Notes: generated by a model from the sequence alone, not told the origin. Counted from the first letter of the stretch, positions 44,935 to 54,164 are shown. The stretch: 64,000 nt of DNA from Azospirillum doebereinerae (GCF_003989665.1 NZ_RZIJ01000026.1:1-64000); one strand, 5' to 3'. Translations and numbers: made by a program.

Positions 44935-46539
44935 TCAGGCGATCGCCCGGCCCTCCGCGTAGCCGAACTGGATGTAGTGGCGCTTGGCCGCCGTGGCGTC
45001 GCTGCCGAAGGCGGCGGTCAGGTCGGCGTTGGCCGCCAGATAGGCGGCGGCGTTGAACCGTGTCAGCGAGCGCCCCTCGAACCGGCCGGTGGTCAGGTAA
45101 TGCCGCTCGACCGCCTCGGTGTCGGTGCCGAAGGCGGCGATCAGGTCGGGGTTGCTGCTCTCGTAGGACAACGCGTCGAAGGACGAGGCGTTGCGCCCCT
45201 CGCGGCGGCCCGACGCGATGTAGTGCTGGGTCGCCGCCGTGGCGTCGCTGCCGAAGGCGGCCAGCAGGTCGGCGTAGCCGGCCAGATAATTGTAGGGGTC
45301 GAAGCCGGTCAGGCTGCGCCCCTCGAACACGCCGAGGTTCAGGTAGTGGCTGGTGCCCGCGTCGGCGTTGGCGCCGAAGGCGGTCATCAGGTCGGCGTTG
45401 GAGGCGACGTAGCGCAGCGCGTCGAAGCTGGTGGCCACGCTGCCGGTCAGCGCGAGGGTGGTGTCGGAGAAGCGGAGGTGCTGGATGCCGGTCAGCACGT
45501 CCCCGCCCTCGACGCCGCTGACGATGTAGCTGCCGGTGGTGGTTGCCTGGATCGTGTATTGAGAACGGGACCCGCTGAGGACGACGGTGTCGTCCCCGGC
45601 GCCGCCGTCGATGCGGTTGCCCAGGCTGTTGACGATGAAGACGTCGTTGCCGCTGCCGCCGACCGCCTTCTGGACACGGGTGCCGTAGGCCAGCGCGATG
45701 GAAGTGACGCCGCCGACGCTGCTGAAGGTGCCGGCGCGCAGATCGACGGAGAGGGCGGCGGTCTGCGCGCCGCCGTCCAGCGTGTTGATGCCGTTGGGAT
45801 CCCACAGCGTCACGAAGGCGTCGGCGCTTATCGTGTAAGTGTCGTTGCCGGGCGCCGCGCCCCTGTTGGCGCCGTAGAGGTACTGGATCGCGGCGATGTC
45901 GTAGAGGCTGGGGCCGGTCGGGTAGACGCCGGACGGCAGCGACGCGTTGTTGGTGTAGGACATCACGCTGTAGGCGTAATTGTCCTCGGCGGTCGGCAGA
46001 TAGGGCTCCTCCCCGCCGCTCGACGAGGCGGCGTTGTAGTCGCCGGGGTGCTTGAGGCCGAGCGCGTGGCCGATCTCGTGCACCAGCGTCATGAAGCCGT
46101 AGCTGCCGGTCGTGGGGGTGGTGTTGGTGGTGGCGTCGTTGGCGACGAAGACGGCGCCTCCGGTGGCGGCGGTCGACGGGTAATAGGCGTAGGCCGAGGA
46201 TTGGCCGCGCTGCCGGTTGGTGGCGAAGGTGACGGTCGCGTTGGCGACGTCGGCGGTTTCCACGAAGGTGACGTTGGCGACCGCGCTCCACGTCGCCAAC
46301 GCCTGCCGGACGGCGGCCTTCTGAGTGGCGCTCATCGCCGCGAAGCCGGTGGAGTCGGTCCGCGAGGCCTGTTGGGAGCTGGTCATGAAGGCGAAGGTGA
46401 CGGTGACCGCGCCGCCGACCGAGGAGGCGCCGAGCACCGTGTTGCCGGCGCCCCAATGCGGCGCTCCCGTCGCCAGCAGGTCGGAGATGTAGTAGGCGAT
46501 GCTTGCGGCGCTGCCGGTCGCAACCTCGTCGTCACTCAT
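44935..46539 (-). CDS. Serralysin-like RTX metalloprotease with four C-terminal repeats
   Basis: A 534-residue predicted secreted protease. The zinc site HEIGHALGLKHPGDY is at residues 154-168 and the Met-turn SVMSY at 191-195, typical of serralysins (M10B). RTX calcium repeats appear at about 294-320 (GGSGNDVFIV, GGAGDDTVVL), followed by the module ending QHLRFSDTTLAL. Residues 372-534 are four tandem repeats of 40-41 residues sharing a F-A-Y-N-DL-AFG ... HY-G-EGR pattern. There is no signal peptide, as expected for type I export, but no exporter genes are nearby. Convergent with the RlmM-like gene. Confidence 0.88.
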   Translation of the reverse strand: MSDDEVATGSAASIAYYISDLLATGAPHWGAGNTVLGASSVGGAVTVTFAFMTSSQQASRTDSTGFAAMSATQKAAVRQALATWSAVANVTFVETADVANATVTFATNRQRGQSSAYAYYPSTAATGGAVFVANDATTNTTPTTGSYGFMTLVHEIGHALGLKHPGDYNAASSSGGEEPYLPTAEDNYAYSVMSYTNNASLPSGVYPTGPSLYDIAAIQYLYGANRGAAPGNDTYTISADAFVTLWDPNGINTLDGGAQTAALSVDLRAGTFSSVGGVTSIALAYGTRVQKAVGGSGNDVFIVNSLGNRIDGGAGDDTVVLSGSRSQYTIQATTTGSYIVSGVEGGDVLTGIQHLRFSDTTLALTGSVATSFDALRYVASNADLMTAFGANADAGTSHYLNLGVFEGRSLTGFDPYNYLAGYADLLAAFGSDATAATQHYIASGRREGRNASSFDALSYESSNPDLIAAFGTDTEAVERHYLTTGRFEGRSLTRFNAAAYLAANADLTAAFGSDATAAKRHYIQFGYAEGRAIA

Positions 46540-46680
46540 CGGCGCGGTCTCTATGCTGGTTCGAATGGCGGCTGGAGACAGGACGAAGCCTTGTGCAGCG
46601 CCCCTGAACGGATATTACGTGCGCGCGCGAAAGCTCCAGCGCGCTTGTCATAGGGCGCGCATGGAAATAATGACGCGTCC

Positions 46681-47682
46681 TCACGCTCGTCGCAGAGCCA
46701 GCTCGATGGATGGGCGCAGCATCGACGCGGCGGCGTGGCCGATCTCCACCGCCTCGGCGGCGCGGTCGAACTCCAGGATGCCGATGTGGGCGAGGCGCGG
46801 GGCGATCAGCACGTCCGGCGGCTCGCCGGCCAGCCGCGAGCGGGTGATGCGGTCCTGCATGATGTCGATCGACCCGGCCATCACCTCCAGCGCGTTGGGG
46901 ATCTGGGCGCGGGAATGGTCGAGTTGGTCGGCCAGGAAGCGGGTGCGCCGGTTCGGCTTGCGCCCCAGCCACGTCGAGATCTGTCCGGTCAGGTGCGAGA
47001 AGGTCGGCGATCCGGCATCGCCCCCGGCGGTCACCGGCTCGCGCTTGGCCTCGGCCTTGGCGTTGCCGGGGCGGCCGAGCGGCGACAGCTCGCTGTTGAG
47101 GTTCACCGCGACCACCACGTCGGCCCCCAGCGCCCGGCACAGCGACACCGGCACCGGGTTGACCAGCGCCCCGTCGACCAGCCAGCGGCCCTCGTGCCGC
47201 ACCGCCGGGAACAGGCCGGGCATCGCGGCGGAGGCCAGCACCGCCGGCAGCAGCGGCCCCTCGCGCAGCCAGATCTCGCGCCCCGTCGACAGGTCCGTGG
47301 CGACCGAGGCGAAGCCCAGCGGCAGATCCTCGATCCTCACGTCGGTGCGTTCGTTGTGGAACCGCTCGAACGCCTTTTCCGAGGCGACGAGGCCACCGCG
47401 CCGGAAGGTCAGGTCGATGATCCCCAGCATGCCGAGCCAGCCCATCTTGAGCGCCCAGGCCTGCAACTCGTCCAACTGGTCGGTCAGGTAGGCGGCGCCC
47501 ACCGCCGCCCCGATGGAGGTGCCGCAGATGATGTCCGGCTCGATCCCGCTTTCCTCCAGCGCGCGCAACACGCCGATGTGCGCCCAGCCGCGCGCGGCGC
47601 CGCTGCCCAGCGCCAACCCGATCTTCAACCCGCTTCCGTTCCGGCTTTCCGCGTTCCGGTTTCCTATGTTCTGGCCGAGCAT
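46681..47682 (-). CDS. Patatin-like phospholipase (RssA family)
   Basis: A 333-residue predicted lipid acyl hydrolase. GLALGSGAARGWAHIGVLRA is the oxyanion-hole region, GTSIGA (about 54-59) carries the catalytic Ser, and LVDGALVNPVPV carries the Asp of the Ser-Asp dyad. No signal peptide. The C-terminal third (about 200-333) is variable. RssA-type proteins are cytoplasmic and of unclear substrate. The 141 bases to the protease gene hold nothing recognised. Confidence 0.88.
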   Translation of the reverse strand: MLGQNIGNRNAESRNGSGLKIGLALGSGAARGWAHIGVLRALEESGIEPDIICGTSIGAAVGAAYLTDQLDELQAWALKMGWLGMLGIIDLTFRRGGLVASEKAFERFHNERTDVRIEDLPLGFASVATDLSTGREIWLREGPLLPAVLASAAMPGLFPAVRHEGRWLVDGALVNPVPVSLCRALGADVVVAVNLNSELSPLGRPGNAKAEAKREPVTAGGDAGSPTFSHLTGQISTWLGRKPNRRTRFLADQLDHSRAQIPNALEVMAGSIDIMQDRITRSRLAGEPPDVLIAPRLAHIGILEFDRAAEAVEIGHAAASMLRPSIELALRRA

Positions 47683-47906
47683 CGACGATGTCCTCCGGCT
47701 TGACCTTGAGGGTGGTATCTAGGAAGCGCCGTCTACGAACGAAAGATGCTTTTTGGAGCAAGCCGGGCGCGCGAACGGCCTCCTCCGCACAGAGGATGGG
47801 AAACGCCGTTCATTTTGCCGATCTTTGAGTCGCATCATCCTCAAAGCGGCGGCAACTGTGGCATTTCTGTGCCAGTCGGCCGTGATGACTCACCCTATGC
47901 TGCGCG

Positions 47907-47914
47907 TTAACCAT
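47907..47914 (+). promoter_or_regulatory. CtrA-type TTAACCAT motif
   Basis: TTAACCAT is the eight-base CtrA motif described in Caulobacter. It lies 66 bases before the small 43-residue ORF and upstream of cheZ. A single short match, so weak. The remaining 297-base gap 47683-47979 shows nothing else. Confidence 0.3.
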
Positions 47915-47979
47915 GCGGAAACCGGCCGGCGCGCAGTTTGGATTCAAGGCAAGAATGTTTGCAGGATCGGAAGGTTGTC

Positions 47980-48111
47980 ATGACCAACGAACTGAAGAGC
48001 TTCAAGAAGGACTGGCAGCGCTGGTCGGCGGCGGAAAAGATGATCGCGCTGACGGCGTTGGTCGCGCTGGCCGCTTTGCTGGGCGCGCCGGTCACCGCCG
48101 GACTGTTGTGA
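47980..48111 (+). CDS. 43-residue single-helix membrane protein
   Basis: MTNELKSFKKDWQRWSAAEK followed by a hydrophobic helix (MIALTALVALAALLGAPVTA). A GGAAGG ribosome site lies eight bases upstream of the ATG. The amphipathic, charged head plus one helix looks like a real small inner-membrane protein. No family recognised. It lies before cheZ, separated by an inverted repeat. Confidence 0.5.
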   Translation: MTNELKSFKKDWQRWSAAEKMIALTALVALAALLGAPVTAGLL

Positions 48112-48153
48112 GCAAGCCACGCTTTTCGTCTGTTCCATCCGTCTTTACGGGCT

Positions 48154-48178
48154 CTTAACCCTCGCAAACTAGGTTAAG
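48154..48178. repeat. Perfect inverted repeat upstream of cheZ
   Basis: CTTAACC, an 11-base spacer, GGTTAAG. Seven-base perfect arms about 165 bases before cheZ. The arm spacing would suit a dimeric DNA-binding protein. Confidence 0.45.
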
Positions 48179-48341
48179 ATCGCTTGGACGGATCCTGAGG
48201 CGGTGAGCGTCGCCACGCGGCCGGAACGCGGGAGCCATTGGTTCCCGAGGGGGGCTTCCGGGGTGGTGCTCGGGTCGCTCGGGGAGACTCCGGCACCCGT
48301 ATCGTGACCGTCGCCGGCACGCCCTCTCGCTGGACACGCCC

Positions 48342-49055
48342 ATGACCTTTTCCGCCCCCGCCTCCGTGACGGAGCAGAAGCTCCTCCGCCAGCGCATCGA
48401 CACCGCCTTCGCCGAGGCGGCGCAGCCGCTGTCGCGCGACGAGGTGACGGAGATCGTCCGCTCGATCCTGGGCAGCATGGACGGCGACATCTCGGCGACC
48501 GACCTGCGCCTGTACAAGGAGGTCGTCGACCTCGCCAAGTTCATCGAGAACGCCAAGCAGGAGCTGGCGGCGCTCCAGCCCGAGGAAATCCGCGACGAGC
48601 ACATCCGCAGCGCGACCGACGAGCTGGACGCGGTGGTGGGCGCCACCGAAAAGGCGACCTTCGCGATCTTCGACGCCTGCGACGCCATCGGCGCGGTTGC
48701 CAACACGACCGATCCCGCGACCGGCGCCAAGCTGAACGACCAGATCACCAAGATCTTCGAGGCCTGCAACTTCCAGGACATCACCGGGCAGCGCATCACC
48801 AAGGTGGTCCGCACCCTCAAGCACATCGAGTCCAAGGTGGACATGATCGTCGCCGCCTTCGGCAGCGAGGTCCGCCAGAACCACGCCCCGCGTCTGGCCA
48901 AGCTGGCCGCCGAGGAGGCCGCCGCCAACCCGGAGCCCGCCGCCCCGCCGGCCGGAACGCCGGAAGCCGACAGCAAGCTGCTGCACGGGCCGCAGCTGCC
49001 GGGCAACGCCATGGACCAGGACGAGATCGACCGCCTGCTGGCCAGCTTCGACTGA
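48342..49055 (+). CDS. cheZ: Chemotaxis phosphatase CheZ
   Basis: A 237-residue protein that dephosphorylates CheY-P. The central helical hairpin contains the conserved active segment IFEACNFQDITGQRITKVVR, where the Gln of FQD is catalytic in the family. A flexible Ala/Pro-rich linker leads to the C-terminal CheY-binding helix DQDEIDRLLASFD. Length close to that of other CheZ (about 215-240). Four bases separate it from the MotB-like gene, so chemotaxis and motor genes are joined in one operon. Confidence 0.93.
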   Translation: MTFSAPASVTEQKLLRQRIDTAFAEAAQPLSRDEVTEIVRSILGSMDGDISATDLRLYKEVVDLAKFIENAKQELAALQPEEIRDEHIRSATDELDAVVGATEKATFAIFDACDAIGAVANTTDPATGAKLNDQITKIFEACNFQDITGQRITKVVRTLKHIESKVDMIVAAFGSEVRQNHAPRLAKLAAEEAAANPEPAAPPAGTPEADSKLLHGPQLPGNAMDQDEIDRLLASFD

Positions 49056-49059
49056 CGCC

Positions 49060-49818
49060 ATGCTGGCCGGCAAACCCAGCACCGGTTCGCCCGGCCCGTC
49101 CGTTCCCCGCGTCGCCCGAGGCGCGGGCTCCCATGTGAATCCGAACAACGGCAGCATCGTCCTGCTGCTGTCGCTGTTCCTGCTGCTGCTGGTCTTCTTC
49201 ATCGTCCTGAACGCCCAGTCGGTGCAGACGGTGCAGAAGGTCAAGGCGGTCGCCGCCTCGCTGGAGAAGAGCTTCCCGAGCTTCGTCATCGACCCGCGCC
49301 TGCGTGAGGGCACGGAGACGGTGGCGTCGCGCGCCGGCACGGTCTACGCGGTGGAATGGCTGGACGGTGTCGGCAGCCTGTTCGCCACCGCCGTCGCGGT
49401 CGCCAAGGTGGAGACGCTGTCGCCGGGCCGCCTGCTGGAGGTGCGGCTGCCGGCCGACGATCTGTTCCTGCCCGGCACGATGACGCTGCGGCCGGACCGC
49501 CAGGGGCTGCTCGACCGCGTGGTGGACGCGCTGCGCGAGACCCGCCGGGGCGAGCGGATGGAGTTGGACGCGCTGCTCGGCATCGGTCCGACCGGCGCGC
49601 CGAGCCAGCCGCCGGGGCCGGTGGCGCGCGCTGGAACTCTGGCCCGCGCGCTGATCGCCAACGGCGCGCCCGCGCAAAACGTCACGGTCGGCATCGAACG
49701 CGGGGACCCCGGCGGCGTCCGGCTGTTGTTCTCCCTGAGGCTGGCCGGAGAGCCGCCGGCCCACAAGGCGGGCGTGCAGACGGGCGGCCCGGCGGGCGGG
49801 CGGAGTGAACGGCGATGA
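49060..49818 (+). CDS. MotB-like paralogue lacking the ion-binding aspartate
   Basis: A 252-residue protein with one N-terminal membrane helix (about 30-52, GSIVLLLSLFLLLLVFFIVL) and a periplasmic domain resembling OmpA/MotB (VLKVE-type core: RLLEVRLPADDLFLPGTMTL, then RLDRVVDALRE-like helix). In MotB the helix carries an Asp eight residues before the FF pair; here that position is Ser. It may be a structural or regulatory paralogue that does not conduct ions. It overlaps the next, conventional motB (ATGA) and follows cheZ by four bases. Confidence 0.75.
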   Translation: MLAGKPSTGSPGPSVPRVARGAGSHVNPNNGSIVLLLSLFLLLLVFFIVLNAQSVQTVQKVKAVAASLEKSFPSFVIDPRLREGTETVASRAGTVYAVEWLDGVGSLFATAVAVAKVETLSPGRLLEVRLPADDLFLPGTMTLRPDRQGLLDRVVDALRETRRGERMELDALLGIGPTGAPSQPPGPVARAGTLARALIANGAPAQNVTVGIERGDPGGVRLLFSLRLAGEPPAHKAGVQTGGPAGGRSERR

Positions 49819-50534
49819 TCCGGGTTCCGACCATCGGAGGAAAGCGGGAGCACGATCCGGGTGGGCATCGCAAGACGATGTGGCTGATCAGCTTCACCGA
49901 CTTGATTTCCTTGATGCTGGCCTTCTTCGTTCTGATGTATTCGATGAGCGAGCCGGAATCGCAGCGGTGGACCAAGCTGGCCCAAGGGCTGGCGGCGACG
50001 GTCCCGGCGGCGCGGTCCACCGCGTCGTCGCCCTCGGACCGTCCGGCCGATCCGCGCGCGGCCTTCAACGCGCAGGCGGTGGAGGCGCGGGCGGCGATCG
50101 ACCTGAACTATCTGGGGGCGCTGCTGCGCGGCCAGATCAGCGCCAACGCCGAACTGGCGGCGGTGGAGGTCCGGCGGGAGGACGACCGGGTGGTGATCGG
50201 CCTGCCGGGCGAGCGGATGTTCGACGAGACCGGCGCCGCCTTCACCGATCCGGGGCGGCGGATGCTGTTCCTGCTGGGCGCCGTGGTCGGCCGCATCGGC
50301 AACCGGATCGAGGTGGTCGGCCACGCCGAGCGCGAGGATCCGACCGGGGGCGCCGCCTGGGATCGGGCGCTGACCCGCGCGGTGGCGATCGCCGCCGCGC
50401 TGCGGGAAACCGGCTACCAGCGCGATCTGGTGGCGCGGGCGGTGATGGGGCCGGCGCTGGAGCTTGGCGAAGGGCCGGGCTTGGCCGGGCGGGCGCGGGT
50501 GGACATCGTGGTGCGCGAGGAAGGAGCGGATTGA
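49815..50534 (+). CDS. motB: MotB-like stator protein
   Basis: A 239-residue stator protein. The membrane helix MWLISFTDLISLMLAFFVLM, then YSMSEPE contains the essential Asp of the MotB motif. After a linker, the periplasmic OmpA-like domain (ERMFDETGAAFTDPGRRMLF, then IEVVGHAERE) binds peptidoglycan. It would pair with a MotA, which is not in the window. It is coupled upstream to the Asp-less paralogue and downstream, one base away, to the large TPR gene. Confidence 0.85.
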   Translation: MIRVPTIGGKREHDPGGHRKTMWLISFTDLISLMLAFFVLMYSMSEPESQRWTKLAQGLAATVPAARSTASSPSDRPADPRAAFNAQAVEARAAIDLNYLGALLRGQISANAELAAVEVRREDDRVVIGLPGERMFDETGAAFTDPGRRMLFLLGAVVGRIGNRIEVVGHAEREDPTGGAAWDRALTRAVAIAAALRETGYQRDLVARAVMGPALELGEGPGLAGRARVDIVVREEGAD

Positions 50535-50535
50535 G

Positions 50536-53500
50536 GTGACGGGACGGTCGGCATACGGGAGGTGGCGTCGAATCCGCGGCTTGTTGGCCGTGGCGGTGCT
50601 GCTGGCCGCGCCCATCGCGTCCGCGCCGTTCTCGTCCGCCCTGGCCGCCAGCGTGCCGATCCGCGCCGCCGCCCACAAGGATTTCGGCCGCATGGTCTTC
50701 GATTGGCCGGCGGCGGTGGACTTCACCGCGCGGGTCGAGGGCGAGCGGCTGGTGGTTTCCTTCACCCAGCCCATCGAGGCGTCGCTCGACCGCACGGTTG
50801 CGGCGCTGTCCGGTTATCTGTCGGCCGGGCGGGTCGAGGCGGACGGCAAGACGGTCTCCTTCGACCTCAAGCGTCCGGTGACGCTGAAGAGTTTCCGCAA
50901 CGGCAAGTCGGTCGCCATCGACTTGAGCCCCGCCAGCGCCGAGGCCGCCGCCAAGCAGGCCGCCGCGACTCCGCCGACGCCCACTCCGTCCGCTCCGACC
51001 CAGGCGCAGTTGCAGGACCAGCTGCGGGGAACGCCGGCTCCCGAGAAGCCGGCCGCCGACAAGCCGGTGCCCTCGGCGGGCCGGGTCGCGGTGAAGGCGG
51101 GCGACCAGCCCGACCTCAGCCGCGTCGCCTTCGAATGGCCGGCGCCGGTCGATTATTCGGTCAAGCGCGACGGCGCGGCGGTGACCGTGACCTTCGACAA
51201 GGGCGGTTCGGCCGATCTGACCCAGGCGGCGAAGGCCAATCTTCGCAACGTCCGCAACATCGAGCAGTACCGCCAGCCCAACGGCGCGCTGGCCGTGACC
51301 TTCGCTGTGCCGCAGGACGCCGAGGTCAAGGACAGCAAGGCCGGCAAGACCGTCGTGCTGGACGTGATGAACGCCGGCACGCGCAAGGCGCCGGACGCCC
51401 CGGCCGGCACGGTGACCACCGTGCGGCCCGACGCGCGGCCCGACGCGGCTCCGGCTCCGCCCGCCGGACCGCCCACGCCGGCACCGGCTCCGGCCACCCC
51501 GGTCCCCCCCGCCGCGCCGCCAGCCCCCAAGGACGCGACGGTGGCCACGGCCAAGTCCGGCAGCTCGGCCGCGGCCGCCAACGCGGCGGCTCCCCCCGCC
51601 GAAACGAAGCCGGCCGCGACGGCCGAGGCCAAGCCGCAGCCCCCGGCCGGTCCCAAGGGGCCGACGCTGACCTTCAACGCGGGCGGTCCGGCCTCCATCG
51701 CCGTCTACCCGCGCGCCGGGCAGCTCTACGTCGTCTTCGACCGGCCGATGCCGATCGGGGCGGGCAAGATCTCCGGGCCGGGCGCCGAGCTGATGGGCGC
51801 CATCGAGCCGGTCCCGGCGACCGGCGGCAGCGCCTTCCGCACCAAGACCGGGCCGATGGTGTGGCCCTCGGTCGAGCGGCAGGGGACGGTCTGGACGATC
51901 ACCTCCTCCGCCCGCCCGGCCAGCATGAGCGGCGTCAACGACCTGCGCATCGACGCGGAGCCCGACTTCCTGCTGGGCGCGCGGCTGCTGGTGCGGGCGC
52001 CGGACGCGGCGAACGTCGTGCAGATCTCCGACCCCGACGTCGGCGACCGGGTGCAGGTGGTGCCGCTGCCCGGCCCCGGCCAGGGCGTCGCCGAGTCGCA
52101 CCGCTACCCCGATCTGGAGGTCATGCCCTCCTACCAGGGCGTGGTGATCCGGCCGATCTCCGACAACGTCACCGTCCGCCCGGTGAAGGAGGGGGTGGAA
52201 CTGACCACCGCCGGCGGCCTGCACATGTCGCCCGCCGGGGATGCCGGCAACGCCGGGGCCGTGGCGCCCTCCCTGACGCCGCAGCCGGTGCCTTCGCAGC
52301 TGGCCGCCGCGCCGCAGCCGGCAACGCCCACAGGGGGCGCCTCTTCCGGGATGGTGCCGCCGCAGGCGCCGCTCCAGGGCCGCCGCCTGTTCAACCTGCC
52401 GGCCTGGAAGCACGGCGACCTCGACCATTACACCGAGTCCCGCCAGGATCTTCAGCTCGCCGTCGTCAACGCGCCGGAGTCGGAACGGGCCAAGGCGCAG
52501 CTCGATCTGGCGCATTTCTACTTCGCCAACGGCTTCGGGCAGGAGACGCTGGGTATGCTCGACGTGCTCCAGCAGAACCAGCCCGACCTGGAGGGCTGGC
52601 CGGAGTTCCGCGCCCTGCGCGGCGCCGCGCGGGTGCTGAGCGGCGATCTGGCGGGGGGCGAGGCCGACCTGAGCATCCCCAGCCTCGCCAACAACCCGGA
52701 GGCCGCGCTGTGGCGCGCCGCCATCGCGGCCGACAAGCGCGACTGGCCGGCGGCGCTGGCCGGGTTCAAGGCCGGGTCGGCGATCCTCAACAGCTACCCC
52801 GACCCGATGATCGGCAAGCTCGGGCTGCGCGCGGCGGAGGCGGCGCTGGAGACCGGCGACACCGTCAACGCCAAGCGCTTGCTCGACCGCGTGCTGGAGC
52901 ACAGCGGGCCGGATGTCGAGGAGCAGCCGGACGTGCAGTATCTGCGCGGCCTCTACTACGCCCGGACCGGCGAGCCCGACCGCGCCCGCGAGCAGCTGAA
53001 GGCCTCCTACGAGAGCCTCGACCGCCTCTACCGCGCCAAGGCCGGGCTGGCCCTGACCAATCTGGAGCTGGCGGAGGGCAAGATGTCGCCGACCGCCGCC
53101 GCCGAGCAGCTGGCCGGTCTGACCTTCACCTGGCGCGGTGACGACCTGGAGATGCAGATCCGCTCGCGCATGGGCGAGGTGCTGATCGCCGGGGGCGAAT
53201 ACGCCAAGGGCTTCAACGCGATGAAGGAGACGGCGGCGCTGGTCGCCGACACCCCGCGCGCCGAGGCGATCACCAAGGACATGTCGCGCATCTTCGCCGA
53301 CCTCTACAAGGACGGCGCCGCCCGGTTGCCGACGCTCGACGCCTTGCAGCTCTACGACCAGTTCCGCGAGCTGACCCCGGTGGGCGAGGAGGGCGACGAG
53401 ATCATCCGGCAACTGGCCGAGCGCCTGATCTCCATCGACCTGCTGAACCGCGCCGCCGACCTGTTGCAGCATCAGGTGGAATACCGCCTGTCCGGCCAGG

Positions 53501-54090
53501 ACAAGGCGCGGATGGGAACGCGGCTGGCCTCGGTCCGGCTGCTCGACAACAAGCCCGAGCAGGCGCTCCAGGCGCTGGAGCTGTCCAACGTCGCCGGCAT
53601 GCCGGCCGATCTGGTGGCCGAACGCCGGCTGATGCAGGCCAAGGCGTTGGCCGAGCTCAACAAGGGCGACGAGGCGCTCCGTATCCTGGCGGAGGACGAC
53701 AGCACCAACGCCAACCTGCTGCGGGTGGACATCGCGTGGCGCGGCCAGAAATGGGACGCCGCCGCGCTGGCGTTGAACAAGGTGGTCGGTCCGCCCCCGC
53801 CGGCCGGTCAGGCGCTGGACGCCGGGGTGTCGCAGCTGGTGCTGAACCGTGCCGTGGCGCTGGCGCTGGCCGGCGACGGCACGGGGCTGGGGCTGCTGCG
53901 CAAGGATTTCGAGGGCGCCATGAAGGGCGGTCCCAACGAGGACGCCTTCCGCGTGCTGACCCGCCCGGAACAGGCGCTGGGGCTGATCGACGTCAGCACG
54001 ATCCGTTCGCGCGTGGCCGAGGTCGACATGTTCCAGAAATTCCTCAAGAACTACCGGGGCAAGCAGACCCCGGCGAAACCGACGAGCTGA
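50536..54090 (+). CDS. Very large exported TPR protein of the motor operon
   Basis: A 1184-residue protein, function not recognised. A signal peptide lies at about 12-38 (LLAVAVLLAAPIASAPF). Residues 45-300 hold two related beta-rich units, each with F-WP--VDF/Y (MVFDWPAAVDF, VAFEWPAPVDY) and a following VTF/VSF--PI stretch. A long Pro/Ala-rich linker and a third such unit follow. The C-terminal half (about 630-1170) is helical with TPR-like repeats (ARTGEPDRAREQLKASYESL). The start is GTG 50536, one base after the motB stop, with AAGGAG nine bases upstream. Probably periplasmic and motor-associated by context. Confidence 0.8.
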   Translation: MTGRSAYGRWRRIRGLLAVAVLLAAPIASAPFSSALAASVPIRAAAHKDFGRMVFDWPAAVDFTARVEGERLVVSFTQPIEASLDRTVAALSGYLSAGRVEADGKTVSFDLKRPVTLKSFRNGKSVAIDLSPASAEAAAKQAAATPPTPTPSAPTQAQLQDQLRGTPAPEKPAADKPVPSAGRVAVKAGDQPDLSRVAFEWPAPVDYSVKRDGAAVTVTFDKGGSADLTQAAKANLRNVRNIEQYRQPNGALAVTFAVPQDAEVKDSKAGKTVVLDVMNAGTRKAPDAPAGTVTTVRPDARPDAAPAPPAGPPTPAPAPATPVPPAAPPAPKDATVATAKSGSSAAAANAAAPPAETKPAATAEAKPQPPAGPKGPTLTFNAGGPASIAVYPRAGQLYVVFDRPMPIGAGKISGPGAELMGAIEPVPATGGSAFRTKTGPMVWPSVERQGTVWTITSSARPASMSGVNDLRIDAEPDFLLGARLLVRAPDAANVVQISDPDVGDRVQVVPLPGPGQGVAESHRYPDLEVMPSYQGVVIRPISDNVTVRPVKEGVELTTAGGLHMSPAGDAGNAGAVAPSLTPQPVPSQLAAAPQPATPTGGASSGMVPPQAPLQGRRLFNLPAWKHGDLDHYTESRQDLQLAVVNAPESERAKAQLDLAHFYFANGFGQETLGMLDVLQQNQPDLEGWPEFRALRGAARVLSGDLAGGEADLSIPSLANNPEAALWRAAIAADKRDWPAALAGFKAGSAILNSYPDPMIGKLGLRAAEAALETGDTVNAKRLLDRVLEHSGPDVEEQPDVQYLRGLYYARTGEPDRAREQLKASYESLDRLYRAKAGLALTNLELAEGKMSPTAAAEQLAGLTFTWRGDDLEMQIRSRMGEVLIAGGEYAKGFNAMKETAALVADTPRAEAITKDMSRIFADLYKDGAARLPTLDALQLYDQFRELTPVGEEGDEIIRQLAERLISIDLLNRAADLLQHQVEYRLSGQDKARMGTRLASVRLLDNKPEQALQALELSNVAGMPADLVAERRLMQAKALAELNKGDEALRILAEDDSTNANLLRVDIAWRGQKWDAAALALNKVVGPPPPAGQALDAGVSQLVLNRAVALALAGDGTGLGLLRKDFEGAMKGGPNEDAFRVLTRPEQALGLIDVSTIRSRVAEVDMFQKFLKNYRGKQTPAKPTS

Positions 54091-54112
54091 CGCAACGGAA
54101 AACAAGAACGTG

Positions 54113-54148
54113 AAAACCGGCGGTCATGCGTCCATGACCGCCGGTTTT
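54113..54148. terminator. Bidirectional terminator after the cheZ-motB operon
   Basis: AAAACCGGCGGTCATG pairs perfectly over 16 bases with 54133-54148, loop CGTC. A-run and T-run on the two sides let it end both the TPR gene and the convergent fasciclin gene. Confidence 0.93.
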
Positions 54149-54164
54149 GTGTTCGCAGGACTCT

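Noticed and set aside
48314..48341. Sigma54 promoter right before cheZ (CCGGCACGCCCTCTCGCT)
   Set aside because: The GG-to-GC spacing is again one base too long and the site is too close to the start codon.
50242..54105. A 1287-residue open frame on the minus strand opposite the TPR gene
   Set aside because: High GC with a strict third-base bias leaves long antisense frames open. The translation is low-complexity (His/Gln/Arg/Gly) with no domain, and the plus-strand gene has normal protein character and a coupled start.
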